Shown piece after piece: positions 45,135-56,644 of a stretch of 64,000 bases of DNA; within the stretch, counting starts at the first letter, position 1; each line of letters starts with the position of its first letter. Position numbers and translations under genes: made by a program. Location: the NCBI GenBank assembly GCA_963556195.1, contig OY744517.1, positions 79,275,214 to 79,339,213 of the forward strand, read 5' to 3'. Origin of the DNA: Sepiola atlantica (Eukaryota > Mollusca > Cephalopoda > Sepiida > Sepiolidae). Under the pieces are notes generated by a model. The model worked only from the letters and a program-made list of their open reading frames with translations. It searched no databases and was not told the origin of the DNA.

Positions 45135-45322
45135 TTTCTCTTCATACCAGTTGAGGATATATCCTCGATAATCACTCCGATAGAGAGGGTGGGTAACTGT
45201 GACGTCAGCTGGCCCTGCTCTGTCAGGGTGAGGTATGGTCCTGTTCAGTACTAGGTGTACCCTCCCAAGCTTTACCTTTTCACTTTGGGTAGGGGTCGGT
45301 TTATTTCCAACCGCCTGAGGAG
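45135..45322 (+). repeat. Head-II SINE, 3'-truncated
   Basis: Starts accagttgaggatatatcct, continues gctggccctgctctgtcagg and a shortened central domain up to ccgcctgaggag, then stops where the foldback begins. Related to 49318-49632 and 6541-6810. Confidence 0.75.
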
Positions 45323-45385
45323 TAAAGTTCATTGTCTATAGTAAAGCAACTCATCTGCTGAACCCCATTTTTTCATCAGCTAGAC

Positions 45386-46003
45386 CAGGGGCGGGCAACC
45401 TCCGGCCCGCGGGCCACATCCGATCCGCAAAGGTTTAGCGTCCGGCCCGCCACTCTGCTATGCTTTATTATTGCAATCCGGCCCGCGGACCTCCCAGTAA
45501 AACTCATATCATTTTGTGACAGACGGAAAAGTAGGTTTCAATTAAGATTTACAGTGGGATGAAAATGTATAAATATCAGCCAGCGATCGTGCATGTATAT
45601 TTCATTTTTCTTTAACTATTAATTTCAAATCCTTGGCCTGAGATAAAAAAATAATAGAAAAAGAGAAAGAGAGAGGTAAAGAAGAAACGAGAGACAAGGA
45701 AAGGACATAAAACAGAGAACCTATGTGAGGTGTGTCAAAACGAATGCTGGATCAACTTGCTACTTCCCCCGTCATTATTTTTTATGATCCCAAAATAGCT
45801 CTTCGTCGGCGTCTTTTATAACATCACGTACAGAAGTCTTCTGAGAAAAAATATCAGATTTGTAGAATGTTCAATGCAATTTTTGTACAATTTATTCATG
45901 TAAACAAAATATAGTAATTCTGAGATTTCGTTTTTCACTCCAGCCCGTGATCTCCTTCCAAAAGTCTCATCTGGCCCTCACTCTGAAAAGGTTGTCCGCC
46001 CCA
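45386..46003. mobile_element. hAT-type non-autonomous element
   Basis: Ends caggggcgggcaacctccgg and ggttgtccgcccc are inverted, and the ccggcccgcgggccac subterminal sequence is typical of hAT families in animals. Flanks agctagac and agttagac fit an 8-bp target duplication with one difference. The interior has purine-rich and AT-rich sequence without a transposase frame. Confidence 0.82.
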
Positions 46004-46364
46004 GTTAGACCTTCAGGGATTTTTCCTGCGCTTTCCACAAGATCAAACTCTTAGGTGTTTATTTTTTATATTTTAAAAACGAGTAAAATCTACTCAAAAC
46101 CACTACAGTAACAAGCAAAGTCTTCTTCTGACAAATAAAATAGACCAAACGTAACCATACTTAACAGTCTAGACATTGAATTCTTCAAGAAAAAAAAAAA
46201 AACTGTTTCAAACAAAGGAGTCGAAAATACAAAATATTTGGCTGGACGAAATTAGTTTGGTTTTATTGTTTTCCATTAATATTTATTTACAAAATTATGT
46301 ATATGTATTAAAATAAATACTGGTTATTTATTCATTAAAATAAGTTTTAAATACTCTATGTTAA

Positions 46365-46676
46365 GTGTAGTATCTGTTCCGACAGATACTGCACCCCATA
46401 CTGGTGTTGTCTTGGCCTTCGGGTCTTGATTTACGCCGGTCAATGGGTCTGTCCTGTGCAGTTCTGGGAGGTCCACCTTCCCAGGCTTTGCCTTCCCTCT
46501 TTGGGGAGGAGTAAGTTTATTGCTTACTGCCTGAGGCGCCCCTACTGGGGAATGCCGACAGGGCTGCCCAGGCAATTTTTAAACCCCACTTTCCCGACCA
46601 GACCTTGGATCACATCTTACTTGTGGGAGTAAGATAAAAACTGGCCTTGTGCCTAACTCCTAGAGAGGAGTAAATC
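46365..46676 (+). repeat. Recent U2-type SINE with perfect target duplication
   Basis: Begins inside the U2 head (gtgtagtatctgttccgaca) and keeps hairpin partner, body and tail. Flanks aatactctatgttaa (46350-46364 and 46677-46691) are identical, so the insertion is relatively young. After the normal gataaaa end a second tail module follows (ccttgtgcctaactcct and agagaggagtaaatc), so two 3' tails sit in tandem. Confidence 0.93.
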
Positions 46677-46980
46677 AATACTCTATGTTAATTAGCTATA
46701 CCATTCACTGTATGAAGCACGATTTTGTTGGATATAAATTGAATAAGGGATTGAAGTTAGGTAGAAACAACGGTATAAATAATGAGACGTTATTTCTTGA
46801 TTAGCAATTTTAAAATAAAATCTGAGATAAGAGTTAAAAATAACTGATTTCGTCCAGCCAAATATTTTCTTGTATTTTAGACTTAATATCCCTGAAGATC
46901 TAGCTGATGGAAAAATGGGTTTCGGCAGATGAGTTGCTCTACTATGTGCAAAAGAACTTTACTCCTTTTATCTTACTAAG

Positions 46981-47614
46981 TGTAAAGAATCAGACTTGAT
47001 TTTTACTGGGTGTAATTATTATAGCAAGACAATTTTACTTCTTTCTACAAAGATTTCTACTTTGGATGAGAGAGGAAAAATTACTGTGTTGCCTACATGG
47101 GAGATTTAAAAAAAAAAAAAAAAAATTAATTAAAAAAAAGACAAAATGTATGAATTCTTTGTGACCACTTTCTGGCAGGATCTACCCTTTGGATGAAAGA
47201 GAAAAGGAAAAATCTTTGTTGTTGCATGGTGTTCATGAGTGTTCAAAAAAAAAAGAAAAGTGAATTCACACTTGATGTAGCCATGAGTGATACATAAAAA
47301 AAAAAGACATAAAAATGTACTGAACACTTTTTCTTTACCTTGGCTGAAGACCTTGGACTTTCACTATTATCTGTGTAATGTACCGTAGGTGTTCCCCCCC
47401 CCCCCCCTTAACTTGAAATATTTATTTTTGTATTTTTATCTGATTTCATATTATTTACTTAAGGACATTTCTGCAGCCGCTCTGGGTGATATTTCGTTCC
47501 CTTTTTCTTTCTTTAATAAACCTTCTTGAATTTCAAACAAAGATCTTTATTTTCATTTGTCTTTATTTTAATATTTTTTGTTACTTTGTGTCGAATGTTA
47601 GTCGACAAGATTAA
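46981..47614. other. Unassigned sequence
   Basis: Poly-A (47107-47125) and poly-C (47394-47407) tracts. No gene is recognised. Confidence 0.5.
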
Positions 47615-47827
47615 AAAAGCATCCATTTAATCTGTGTGATTAAAATTGGAAATGACATTTTTAAAGTTAAGTATGACAGATTGACAGCACTTCTGAAAGA
47701 TTTTCTACACCCATCTACAGAAATTATGGATTTATATGAAATTTTCTATGATGCAATTGGCCAAGGTACAATGTCTTCGTTGAGCTGCAGACTATTCAGA
47801 TTGATAACTGCCTTAAATACTCAATGA
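47615..47827 (+). CDS. Small ORF, unidentified
   Basis: An open frame without an ATG near its start (first available codons about 47615; internal ATG at 47652). It reads VIKIGNDIFKVKYDRLTALL, then KDFLHPSTEIMDLYEIFYDA before IGQGTMSSLS and a stop. The composition is protein-like. A donor-like CCAAG/gtacaa site lies inside at about 47766, so it could be an exon or a decayed transposon ORF. I do not recognise the family. Confidence 0.25.
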   Translation, partial: KSIHLICVIKIGNDIFKVKYDRLTALLKDFLHPSTEIMDLYEIFYDAIGQGTMSSLSCRLFRLITALNTQ

Positions 47828-47874
47828 ATGAAACAATAACACGTATAATAACAAATGTTTGCCACTATACCTAC

Positions 47875-48065
47875 ATGATATTCCTGGAATAAAACTTAGT
47901 TTTAGTTACACCCCCCCCTCCGTTTCGGCCGATGTAACCTCCGACCTTCTTCAGGTGTACCTTGTCGAACTCTGAAATCTGGACGGAATTTCGAACGGAA
48001 CCCTTTATTAAATCCACGGTAGCATGCTCTCGTTCCATCTGCCATGACTGGGAAGAAGTCTGCAA
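47875..48065 (-). repeat. Family-R SINE, reverse member of an opposed pair
   Basis: Reverse copy of the family-R body (ccgaccttcttcaggtgtac, then aaccctttattaaatccacg). It is inverted relative to 48180-48380 and lacks a head. Confidence 0.8.
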
Positions 48066-48420
48066 GGACCCGTGACGCGATGGATATAGAACTGAATTAT
48101 ACTTAGTACTAAGTGGCAGTCAGCTGAAGGTTGAAGGTTCAATCCTCACTGCGGGTGATACGAAGAATTGCGAATTACTGAAGACTTCTTCCCAGTCATG
48201 GCAGATGGGACGAAAGCATGCTACCCCCGTGGATTTAATAAAGGGTTCCGTTCGAAATTCCGTCCAGATTCCTGGGTTTGACAGAAAGATTCTCGAGTTC
48301 GACAAAGTACACCTGAAGAAGGTCGGAGGTTACATCAGCCGAAACGTTGTGATAAAAACACCCAAGATGAGAACAGTAGTCCGAATATACCAAATTCTAC
48401 GAATAAACATAATTAACTCT
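48066..48420 (+). repeat. Family-R SINE with tRNA-like head
   Basis: The head has gacgcgatggatatagaac (A-box-like) and B box aaggttcaatcct (48136-48150), with an enlarged variable region. The body reads ggatttaataaagggttccg, then acctgaagaaggtcggaggt and ccgaaacgttgtg, and the end gatgagaacagtagtccga. Together with 47875-48065 it forms a foldback of roughly 185-bp arms, with the tRNA-like head in the loop. Confidence 0.82.
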
Positions 48421-49317
48421 TAGTTTCACTATATTTTCCCATCTTTCAAACAACTTTATGATTCAATCTCACTAGAATTGTTTACTTCTCAGCAAGCAAC
48501 CACTCAAGGTGCCTTTTGAGCAATTATTATTTTCATCAAGATAATTCTGCAAAGACTGGACATTTTGGATTATAATTTATTCCAATATTGAGTGAATAGA
48601 AGGGGGTGAGGGATTCGCCCAATGAATACTCTTGTAGTCTATGGAATAGGACATGCACTAATACCATTGATCTCCCCCCGTAACTATAGGTACAAATTCA
48701 ACTTACAATAGGTATTGTGCTTCAGAATCAAATAACCCCCAAAACAGACAAACCAAAAACAAATGGCCACACTAATACCCTTAAGCAAATGGTAATACTT
48801 GCGTAATTACTAATGAAACGTGTGATCATCCTGATAAAATATTATGCTCGTTCTCAATTCTGAATGCTTTTTATTGATTAACATTTTCAATCAGTCAAAT
48901 TAGAGACATTGTTTACCTAAATCAAGCATCAAATAATGTAGATGGAAACTAAATATTCATACAGTTTGTAGTGTTTCAATTTGTTTGCCTCAATTTCTTT
49001 CATTCAATGGATGTAGAGTATCCACTTTGTTAAGGTTTGAAATTAAATGCGACGACGGCTTATCACATAAACCGCGATGGTATCCATTGGGTCATCTACT
49101 CCATTCACTAGACATTACATCGTGTGGATTATCATTTATTCCAGTCTTCACAGAATTATCTTAATGAAAATAATTGCCAAAAAGAATTCAAAAAGATACT
49201 TAAATTGGTTCCTTGCTCAGAAGGAAAAATTATAGTAAGATGTAATATTCAAATAGGATCGATGAAGTTGGTTTAACTCCCATAAATAACCATACATCAA
49301 AGCACAGCTTGAGTAGA
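48421..49317. other. Unassigned sequence
   Basis: No recognised gene or repeat. Confidence 0.5.
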
Positions 49318-49632
49318 TGTGTTCGTAACAGTCAAGGATACGTCTTCGACGATCAGTCCGACAGGGGGGTGGACCATTGTGGTTTCTTCTGACCCTGCTC
49401 TGTCAGGCTGAGATATGGTTCTGTTCAGTCTTAGGGGGTCCACCTTCCCAGGCTTTACCTTCTCTTTGAGAAGGGGATAATTCATTGCTAATTGCTTGAG
49501 GCCCCCTACCGGGGAATGATGACAGGGCTGCTCAGGCATTTTTGTAGGCCAGAGTACGCTAATCCTAGTGCGCTGGCTTTTCAAAACCACACCTGACCTT
49601 GTGTCTAACCTCCTGGAGAGGAGATAAATAAA
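49318..49632 (+). repeat. Head-II SINE, most complete copy
   Basis: The head includes gtcaaggatacgtcttcgac and tctgaccctgctctgtcagg. Then follow tcttagggggtccaccttcc, the central domain (ccccctaccggggaatgatg) and the tail gaccttgtgtctaacctcct with ggagaggagataaataaa. Body and central domain are those of the U2-headed SINEs, but the tail variant equals that of the tRNA SINE at 11749. Confidence 0.82.
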
Positions 49633-50445
49633 AACCTATAACTAAATGGTACAAATGATTTCTTGAATATTTTGTTTATTTCTTTTTTTCTTCTTTTGTA
49701 TCATATAAACTTGATTATTCTAAATCAATCTAAACTGGTCTCCCCAAATCAAGGAGTATTGTTCCTGGATAAATATCCAGCAGAAAACATTACTATTTAT
49801 GAAAGAATTCAAAACGGATTTGTAAAATATTTTTCTTTTTTTTGATGTGGGGTGGACTGGAGTTACATTTTTATTTTATTTTAAAAAAAAATCTCATTTT
49901 TGTCAACAACAATTAAAATAAAAGTCATCTTTTTGAATGAAGCTAGCTAAAACTACATTATTCTACTTCCAATAAATCAGAAAAAAAAACAATAAAATCT
50001 TTGTGCTGACCAAATAACAGATGTTTTCATAACATTTCACTATTACATATTCGTGTTGTGTCCATTTTGTCCAATTTTTTGTTGTTCACAAAAAGATATT
50101 TTTTTTAATTATCTTTCTATGAATTTTATTAATAAAGCTGTTAATAATAACCTTTTGTACATTCATTTCAGAGATTTAAATATTAAAAAGACAGGATTAT
50201 AATTGTTTCTAAATTTATTTTAAGAAATAATTATATTCCAGTTTTTGTAGGAAGAAGTCGATTATACTTATTCTCCAGCCAGATTTTTTCATTAGAAAAT
50301 AAAATTTCACAATAATCCATTTTTAAAATGAATAACTACAGTCACGTTTTTCAAAAGGGAAGCGATTTGAAATATTTTGAGAAACAGAACCAAAAAAAGT
50401 GATTTGTTTTTCGTATGTGTATACATATTGTAAAAGTGCATTTTT
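49633..50445. other. Unassigned AT-rich sequence
   Basis: No recognised gene or repeat. Confidence 0.5.
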
Positions 50446-50632
50446 TAAAAAAAATTGGACTAGGATTTTTTTTGTTTTTTAAATTGGACTAGGATATATT
50501 TTTTTTTTAAATTGGACTAGGATTTTTTTTTTAATTGGACTAGGATTTTTTTAAAAATTGGACTAGGATTTTTTTTAAAATTGGACTAGGATTTTTTTTT
50601 TTAAATTGGACTAGGATTTTTTTTTTAAGTGG
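50446..50632. repeat. Minisatellite of about 25 bp, seven copies
   Basis: Seven units of attggactaggat separated by variable T/A tracts. Confidence 0.95.
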
Positions 50633-51896
50633 CTAAACAGTCCACTGACCTTTTCAAAAGAGACATGTGTTCCAATTACACACATTCCTAAAACAATAGA
50701 TTTTTGATAGGCAATCTTTTATCAGTACTGAAAATTATATTCAGTTTGGGCGATCTTTCAACAGTTACCAGTTCTGGGTATTTTGTTACAATGCACTATA
50801 TCATGGCTTAAAATGACAGGCTACAAAAGAGTTGTGCCAACAAATATAAAAATATGTTGAATAAGTGAGAGATCATGTCATAGTTCAAATAAACAACCAG
50901 GTGCTGCCAATGAACAGAGAACGGGGGAAGGGGGGGGGAGGATTGCTTATTTCTTTTTCTTTCTTTCTTTCTTTCTTTCTTACTCTCCTCTTTTCCAAGA
51001 GCAGACAGATGTCACAACTTGATACAAGTGTCTGAAAATTGATACAGGAAGTTCAATTTTAATAGCTAAAGTATAGAAATGGCAACTTATAAGTTTGATG
51101 ACAGATTTAAAAGGAAAGTATGAGGAGAAGGGGGTGGGGAAAAAGGAAAAAGGAAAGAATGTGCAAGAATGAAATAACACTAATAAATAATAGGACTTTT
51201 GGTCGTTGTGTTTTTTTTTTTTAATTTTAGGAAGAGTGGTGGGGTAGTCTGGACAATAAAAAGTAACAATTTACGTTTCAATAATTTATATTCATAGAAA
51301 GAAAAAGACTAAAAAACATCAGAAAACAATTAGAGCTCTTGTCAGAAATAATAAAAAGCAATAGCAGATAGAAATTATGGAGGCAAAATACATGAATGCA
51401 TTTTTTACTAAAAAGATTTTCAATAAAAGTTAAAATTAGAAACAATAAGATTAAGAATGATGGCCTATTTGTACATTAATTATACATAGAAATTTAATTA
51501 ATTTAAATATCTTGGTGTAGCTGTTGATTTTAATGTACATGACAGTAGATGGATTGCATGCTTGGGAGGTAGAGTCAAGTTTAGGTGGAGTCAGAGCAAA
51601 TATTACATAGTGAAAACCACAAACGTGGGTGGAGAGAAAGATTGATGATGTTAACTAAACAGAGTGCGGCCCAAGCCGTCTCTCTCTCTGATGCAGTTGC
51701 CCATATTTAAAAGTAAGTAAGTCTCTCTCTCTCTGGCTCTCTCAGGCTCTCTCGTCCCCTGCAATTGTCCACTCTACTAATAAATCTTCCATTTGAAATA
51801 ACTGCATTCATGTTAAATTGGTGAGATGATGATTACGACCTTGGATATCAACCGGTGTGTATAATAATTTATACACACCACAGTAACTGATTCTAT
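50633..51896. other. Unassigned sequence with simple repeats
   Basis: A (CTTT)n tract at 50950-50980 and CT-rich runs near 51680-51760. No gene is recognised. Confidence 0.5.
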
Positions 51897-52170
51897 TTAT
51901 CTTCCTCACACAAGGTAAGATGTGACAAAAGGTCGGGAAAGTGGGAAAAAAACCAGCGCTTAAGGATTTGAGCCCTCTGGCTGTTTAAAAATTGCCTGGG
52001 CAACCCCGTCGGCATTCCCCGATAGGGGCGCTTCAGGCGATTAGCAATAAACTAACCCCTTCTCAAAGGGTGAGAAGGCAAAACCTGGGAGGGTGCACCT
52101 CCTAGAACTGCACAGGACGGACACCTGATAGACCGGCGTAAATCCAGACCCGAAGGCCCGGACAATACCG
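51897..52170 (-). repeat. Central-domain SINE, head lost, reverse
   Basis: Minus-strand copy with the same layout and the same 5' truncation point as 2800-3083 (it begins near the block corresponding to ggtattgtccgggccttcgg). A clear target duplication is not visible. Confidence 0.82.
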
Positions 52171-54315
52171 TACTGCAGAGACTGATATGTAACACAAATT
52201 CAACGTTTTAGGAATTAGAGATAATTGGAAAGTGGTTGCAAACTTTGCTAATAATTTTTATTCCTATTTAAAATGAAAGCAAGGAATACTTGTTCAATAT
52301 GAAAAGTTAGAGATGCAATTACCAATAACAAAAAAAAAAAAAAATAATGGTGTACGCATATGTAGGTGTTGTGTGCATACTAATAAAACATTAATAGACA
52401 AATCATTCTCCTTTGTTTTTGGGTCTGCAATCTATACAAATAAAATGAAGTGTGTGAGTCTGCTATATGATAAGAAACTACTAGAAAGATTTTAACCAAA
52501 CATAGCATAACCTAGGGACACATATACATGGGTGTATATAAAAGAGAAAGTTTGTTTATTTATTCATTATAGTAAAAGGCCTGAAGTTGAAATAACTTCA
52601 TAATGGGTCCCTTAATGAAATTTCTTTTTTTTTTTTTAATTGCTTCAAACTTTTGAGCTTCAAGTTAATATATCTGACCAATGCTGCTTTTGTGCTATCA
52701 TTTAAAAATAATTCAGTAGTATATGGACTCTCAATACTTAGATAATTCAACTAAATGTTGAATAATTCATCTGTAATGGAGAGAGAGCGAGATTAAATAT
52801 TTTAAAATAAATATATTAATAACAGGGATGTGCGAGGAGTCAAAATTCATTGCTCTAGGAGTCTGACTAAAAGATGAAAAAAAAAAAATTAAATTTAAAG
52901 GGACTTAAAAAACCCCAAAAAGAACATGCCTGCCCTCTATAAAATAAAAATGCTATAAATAATATATCTAGACTATCTAAATTATTATTATTAGTGGAGG
53001 AAGAGGATTTCTAAGGTCGAAGTTGGACTCTTTGAAATATTGGAGACTAGAGTTTGGGTTACCCAACGGCACGGCCATGTTAAACAAGTGACTTTATGAA
53101 ACAACTAATATAAAAAAGAAAAGTAAATGAACAAAACGAGACTGAAATTATTACTTTAAATCAATGTGGTTGCTATGTATTGTGTAACTGTTGTTATACA
53201 AACAAATTTTGTTGTTCTTTTCTTGTAAATAATCTCACATTTCTGTCACATCTGGATTAACATATCAGGATTAAATAAATATGCAGTAAATATAATTTGT
53301 ACTAACAAAGTCAGCTTAAACATTATAAAAATAATCTTTCATTTTTAATCTATGCATTTTTTTTTTTTTTAGTTTTACTCTATATTACGGATTAGCAGTT
53401 TTTTTTTTTATTAAGAGAACAATCAAATAATAATAAAATAACTTTTTTCTTTTTTTTTTACAGCAGAAATTTACATTTATAAGTTTTTTTGTTTTTTTTT
53501 TTGAAATTCTAGGAAACTGTGCCATTTAGTAATGTGATTTTTAGTCTTAGCTTATATTTGGAAAGATGCCAAATGCGTGGGGGATCCAATGAAGAGTGAA
53601 CTTGATAGTAATGGTCTGCTAACCTAACTTGCTATTCTGTATATCATTTTGTTATTGGAAATTCAAGCAGAGCAGGTGCTACCCACAAGGAATGGGTTTA
53701 ACAGTGCTTTAGAGACATATTTAGCTTGTTTTTTTTTTGTCTCCTCTTTAATTGAATGTTGTTGGAAATAATTATATAGAGTCACTTTTTTAACAGCAAC
53801 AATATATATTTTTATTTTTTTTGTGCATTAATCAGACCCAAACTTAAATTCTCTCAAACGTACAGTTTTGAAAAAAAAAAAAAAAAAAAAAAAAAAAGTT
53901 ATATTTCTTATCTTCTTCAAACATATTAAGTTATCATGTGAGATTTTAAAAGTTGGACCTAAATAGCATTTAAGTTGACATATCAAACTTTGATTCTGAG
54001 TGGGAAATTTTCATTTGTTGTACCATGTTATATTGGCACTATAATAACTGCAGTTTATTTAAAAAAATTGTGTAGTCCTGCACATACAACTGGTAATATG
54101 TAAATATTTTTCAATTATGACCGAAAAATCTAAATCAGCAAGGGGAATAACTCATTTTTAATTGAAGAATATAAAAGAGTTGTCTTCTTTACAGCTTAAA
54201 TTTCCTTTCGTTTTCTGTATTAGTTTAAAAAAGTGAAAACAAATGAAAACAAAGCTAAAATGACTTCACTGCGTCCCGGGTAACACCATGTAGCTACAAC
54301 TAGTTTTACATATCA
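52171..54315. other. Unassigned AT-rich sequence
   Basis: Poly-A/poly-T tracts, notably 53870-53897. A cagggatgtgcgagg block at 52823-52837 is hAT-like, but no matching right end was found. No gene is recognised in 2.1 kb. Confidence 0.5.
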
Positions 54316-54871
54316 CTAGAAGAATTAATTCCTGGTCAGAACAGTTTTGCACCACTTTTATGTTCCCTTACGAAGAGTAAAATCAACATATAATGCTACT
54401 AAACCTTATGTCTAGAATCCTTATGCCAATTTTGATCAAAATCTATTACATCACTTTTATTTAAGAAAAAAAAAAGATCAAAGTTCAGGGAATCTTGCTT
54501 AATTGGTGTCTACCAAATTTAATGCAAATCAGAAATATTTGAATTTTCAAATGCGAAATTGTGTCCATATTATGCCCCCTAAAATATTTTAAAGTACTCT
54601 AAAGAAACTAAAATTTGGGGAACATTTATTAATTGATGTCAAATACGTATTGTTAAAAAAAAAAAATAAATAAATAGAAGGTATCTGAATTTTAACAAAG
54701 GACTTCTATCCCACTTTGCCCCCTTTGCATAAAACTAAATGTAGCCCACATTACCCATTCTTACGACTAGCAGCTGTTCCAAAATTCATAATGATCAGTT
54801 AATTAGTTTACAAGTGAATCCTGTACAGACAAATAAACATATACACATACATAACTTTATATAAATAGAGA
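54316..54871 (-). mobile_element. Non-autonomous Helitron, family 1
   Basis: Full-length homologue of 8260-8828. Minus strand starts TCTCTATTTATATAAAG after host A and ends aattaattcttCTAG before host T. The 3' hairpin has been lost by a deletion, which predicts loss of termination function for this copy. Confidence 0.88.
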
Positions 54872-54903
54872 TTCATTGAATACACACTGAAAATTACTAT
54901 AAA

Positions 54904-55362
54904 TAGGGGTGGGACGTAATGGGTGAAAATTTCAGATTCATGCGAGTAGTATTTTTTTGTGTTCATTTATACATAAATAACACTAAACAATCAAACATTT
55001 TGAACATTTTGCAAAATTCAGAAGGTGCAGGCCAAAAATAGCTGTATGGGCTCCACGGGATTCAAAATCCATTTTTCGGTGAAAAAGTGGTTTCATGCAA
55101 CATTGCAGGTCCTAAAACATCCTCAAAAGCTATGAATGGATATAGATGGTTAAATCTGATATAGTACTTTAATTTAGGACCATTTTCAGGCTGTGAAAGG
55201 GTTTTCATGAATGTAAAATAGCCAAAAACTAGTGGCCTGCACCTTCTGAATTTTGTAAAATTTTCAAAATGTTTGATTGTTTAGTGTTATTTATGTATAA
55301 ATGAACACAAAAAAATACTACTCGCATGAATCTGAAATTTTCACCCATTACGTCCCACCCCT
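54904..55362. mobile_element. hAT-type MITE with long inverted repeats
   Basis: A 459-bp element, flanked by the identical 8-bp duplication actataaa (54896-54903 and 55363-55370). Its inverted repeats are about 130 bp and nearly identical, starting taggggtgggacgtaatggg. The interior is noncoding. TSD length points to hAT. Confidence 0.92.
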
Positions 55363-55370
55363 ACTATAAA

Positions 55371-56524
55371 ATTAGATAATTCTGATTTTTGGTGACTCAA
55401 ACAAAATTAACACATTTGTTTGCTTACAAAGACTAGCCTCCTCGTCTCCCACTATCATAGACTCCTTGTGCCGGAACTGTAATACATTTTAAATCTATCA
55501 TTGTACAGTATAGCAATAGCCAAGATTTATTTTTTACTTATATTTTCTCTTGTTATAGATTGGGAGTGAATAGTGCCGGCACTGAATTTGAATAAGGTTG
55601 TTTTTTTTTTACATTTAGAAAAATATTTGAACCATATGACTAAAAAAAGAGAATTAGTTTTCTTCAGTAAAAGGTGGGATTTTAATGACTTTCACAGAAC
55701 TTTCTTAATGAGGCTTGACATTAAGAGGAAATGGAAAAGCCTAAAGTAAAAGAAGTCCCAAGGGGAATTTGCTAGTTAAATCAAGTTTCAAAATATGCAA
55801 ATCGAGTATGGGGAGTGTAAAATATTACTTTGCAACAATAAAAAGGCCCAATAGAATAAAGATTAGGAAATAAAGTTTACTTACAAACATTTATTTATTA
55901 TTATTAAAAAGAAGACTTTTACAAATGATTCTAATAACTTATAATTGTTATCCATCTCTCCTGAACACGAAACCCAGTTTAATAATACTAAATCAGACAC
56001 TGAAAGATATAGGTATAGAATAAGTTAAGAAAACTCAAAACAGTGAATGTCAAGAAAAAGCCAGCAGGAGAAACAAAGAAAACTAGTGAAAAGGAAGGAG
56101 TGAAAAAGACTAAGAACATTGAGAGTTTACGTATATATCGTTGTCACTACTGGTTTAGTATTATTAGACGGCTAGTGTTTAGGGGAGATGGATAAAAGTA
56201 CACAATTACAGGTTATTAGGGGTGTCTATAATAAGAGCATTTTGACTTTAATAAATAAATAAATTCAATAAATGCAGAAAGAAAATAGGATATTAATTTT
56301 AATGTAAAAAAGTAGCAATGAAAACTATCAGAGCTATTCCATTACTTTTATTTGGCAAAGGTATAAAAACCGTCTGCCCTCGCCCTCCAATAATGGGTTC
56401 AATATAGGATAAACTATACTCTCAAAAGCCTTCGTATGGTAAATCCCCAAATGACATCAGTTGTTGCAGTTTGAGAGAGAGGCTCAACTTCCATAAAAAA
56501 AAAAAATTGCTTGAAGAGACATGA
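55371..56524. other. Unassigned sequence
   Basis: No recognised gene or repeat. Confidence 0.5.
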
Positions 56525-56644
56525 TATACGGCATCATCATATTGACACTCGACGGTTCTCATTAGGTCACTGAAGTTAAGCAATGTTGAACCTGGTCAGT
56601 ACCAAATGGGTGACCATTTGGGAATACCAGGCACTGTATATGGA
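56525..56644 (+). repeat. 5S rRNA-derived SINE head
   Basis: About 118 nt aligns along the whole 5S rRNA: tacggcatcatcatattgac, aagttaagcaatgttgaacc, tggtcagtaccaaatgggtg and accatttgggaataccagg with a ctgtat end. The internal Pol III promoter elements are recognisable but mutated. This is the layout of 5S-headed SINEs (SINE3 type). Confidence 0.85.

Larger units (their letters stand above)
45323..46980. mobile_element. Large foldback carrying nested hAT and SINE
   Basis: Outer inverted arms: about 45328-45385 continuing at 46006-46030, and 46885-46972 (gcaactcatctgctgaa against its near complement). Inner arms: 46217-46244 (aaatatttggctggacga) and 46849-46879. Without the hAT insertion at 45386-46003 the left arm is continuous (atcagctagac then cttcaggga). 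The nested SINE lies in the loop. The parent class is unknown. Confidence 0.7.

Noticed and set aside
52823..52900. hAT-like end cagggatgtgcgagg
   Set aside because: No inverted partner or 8-bp duplication could be located.
54283..54303. gcgtcccgggtaacacc followed by CTAG as a second Helitron end
   Set aside because: Spacing and hairpin are poor. It may be part of an older copy, but it cannot be bounded.
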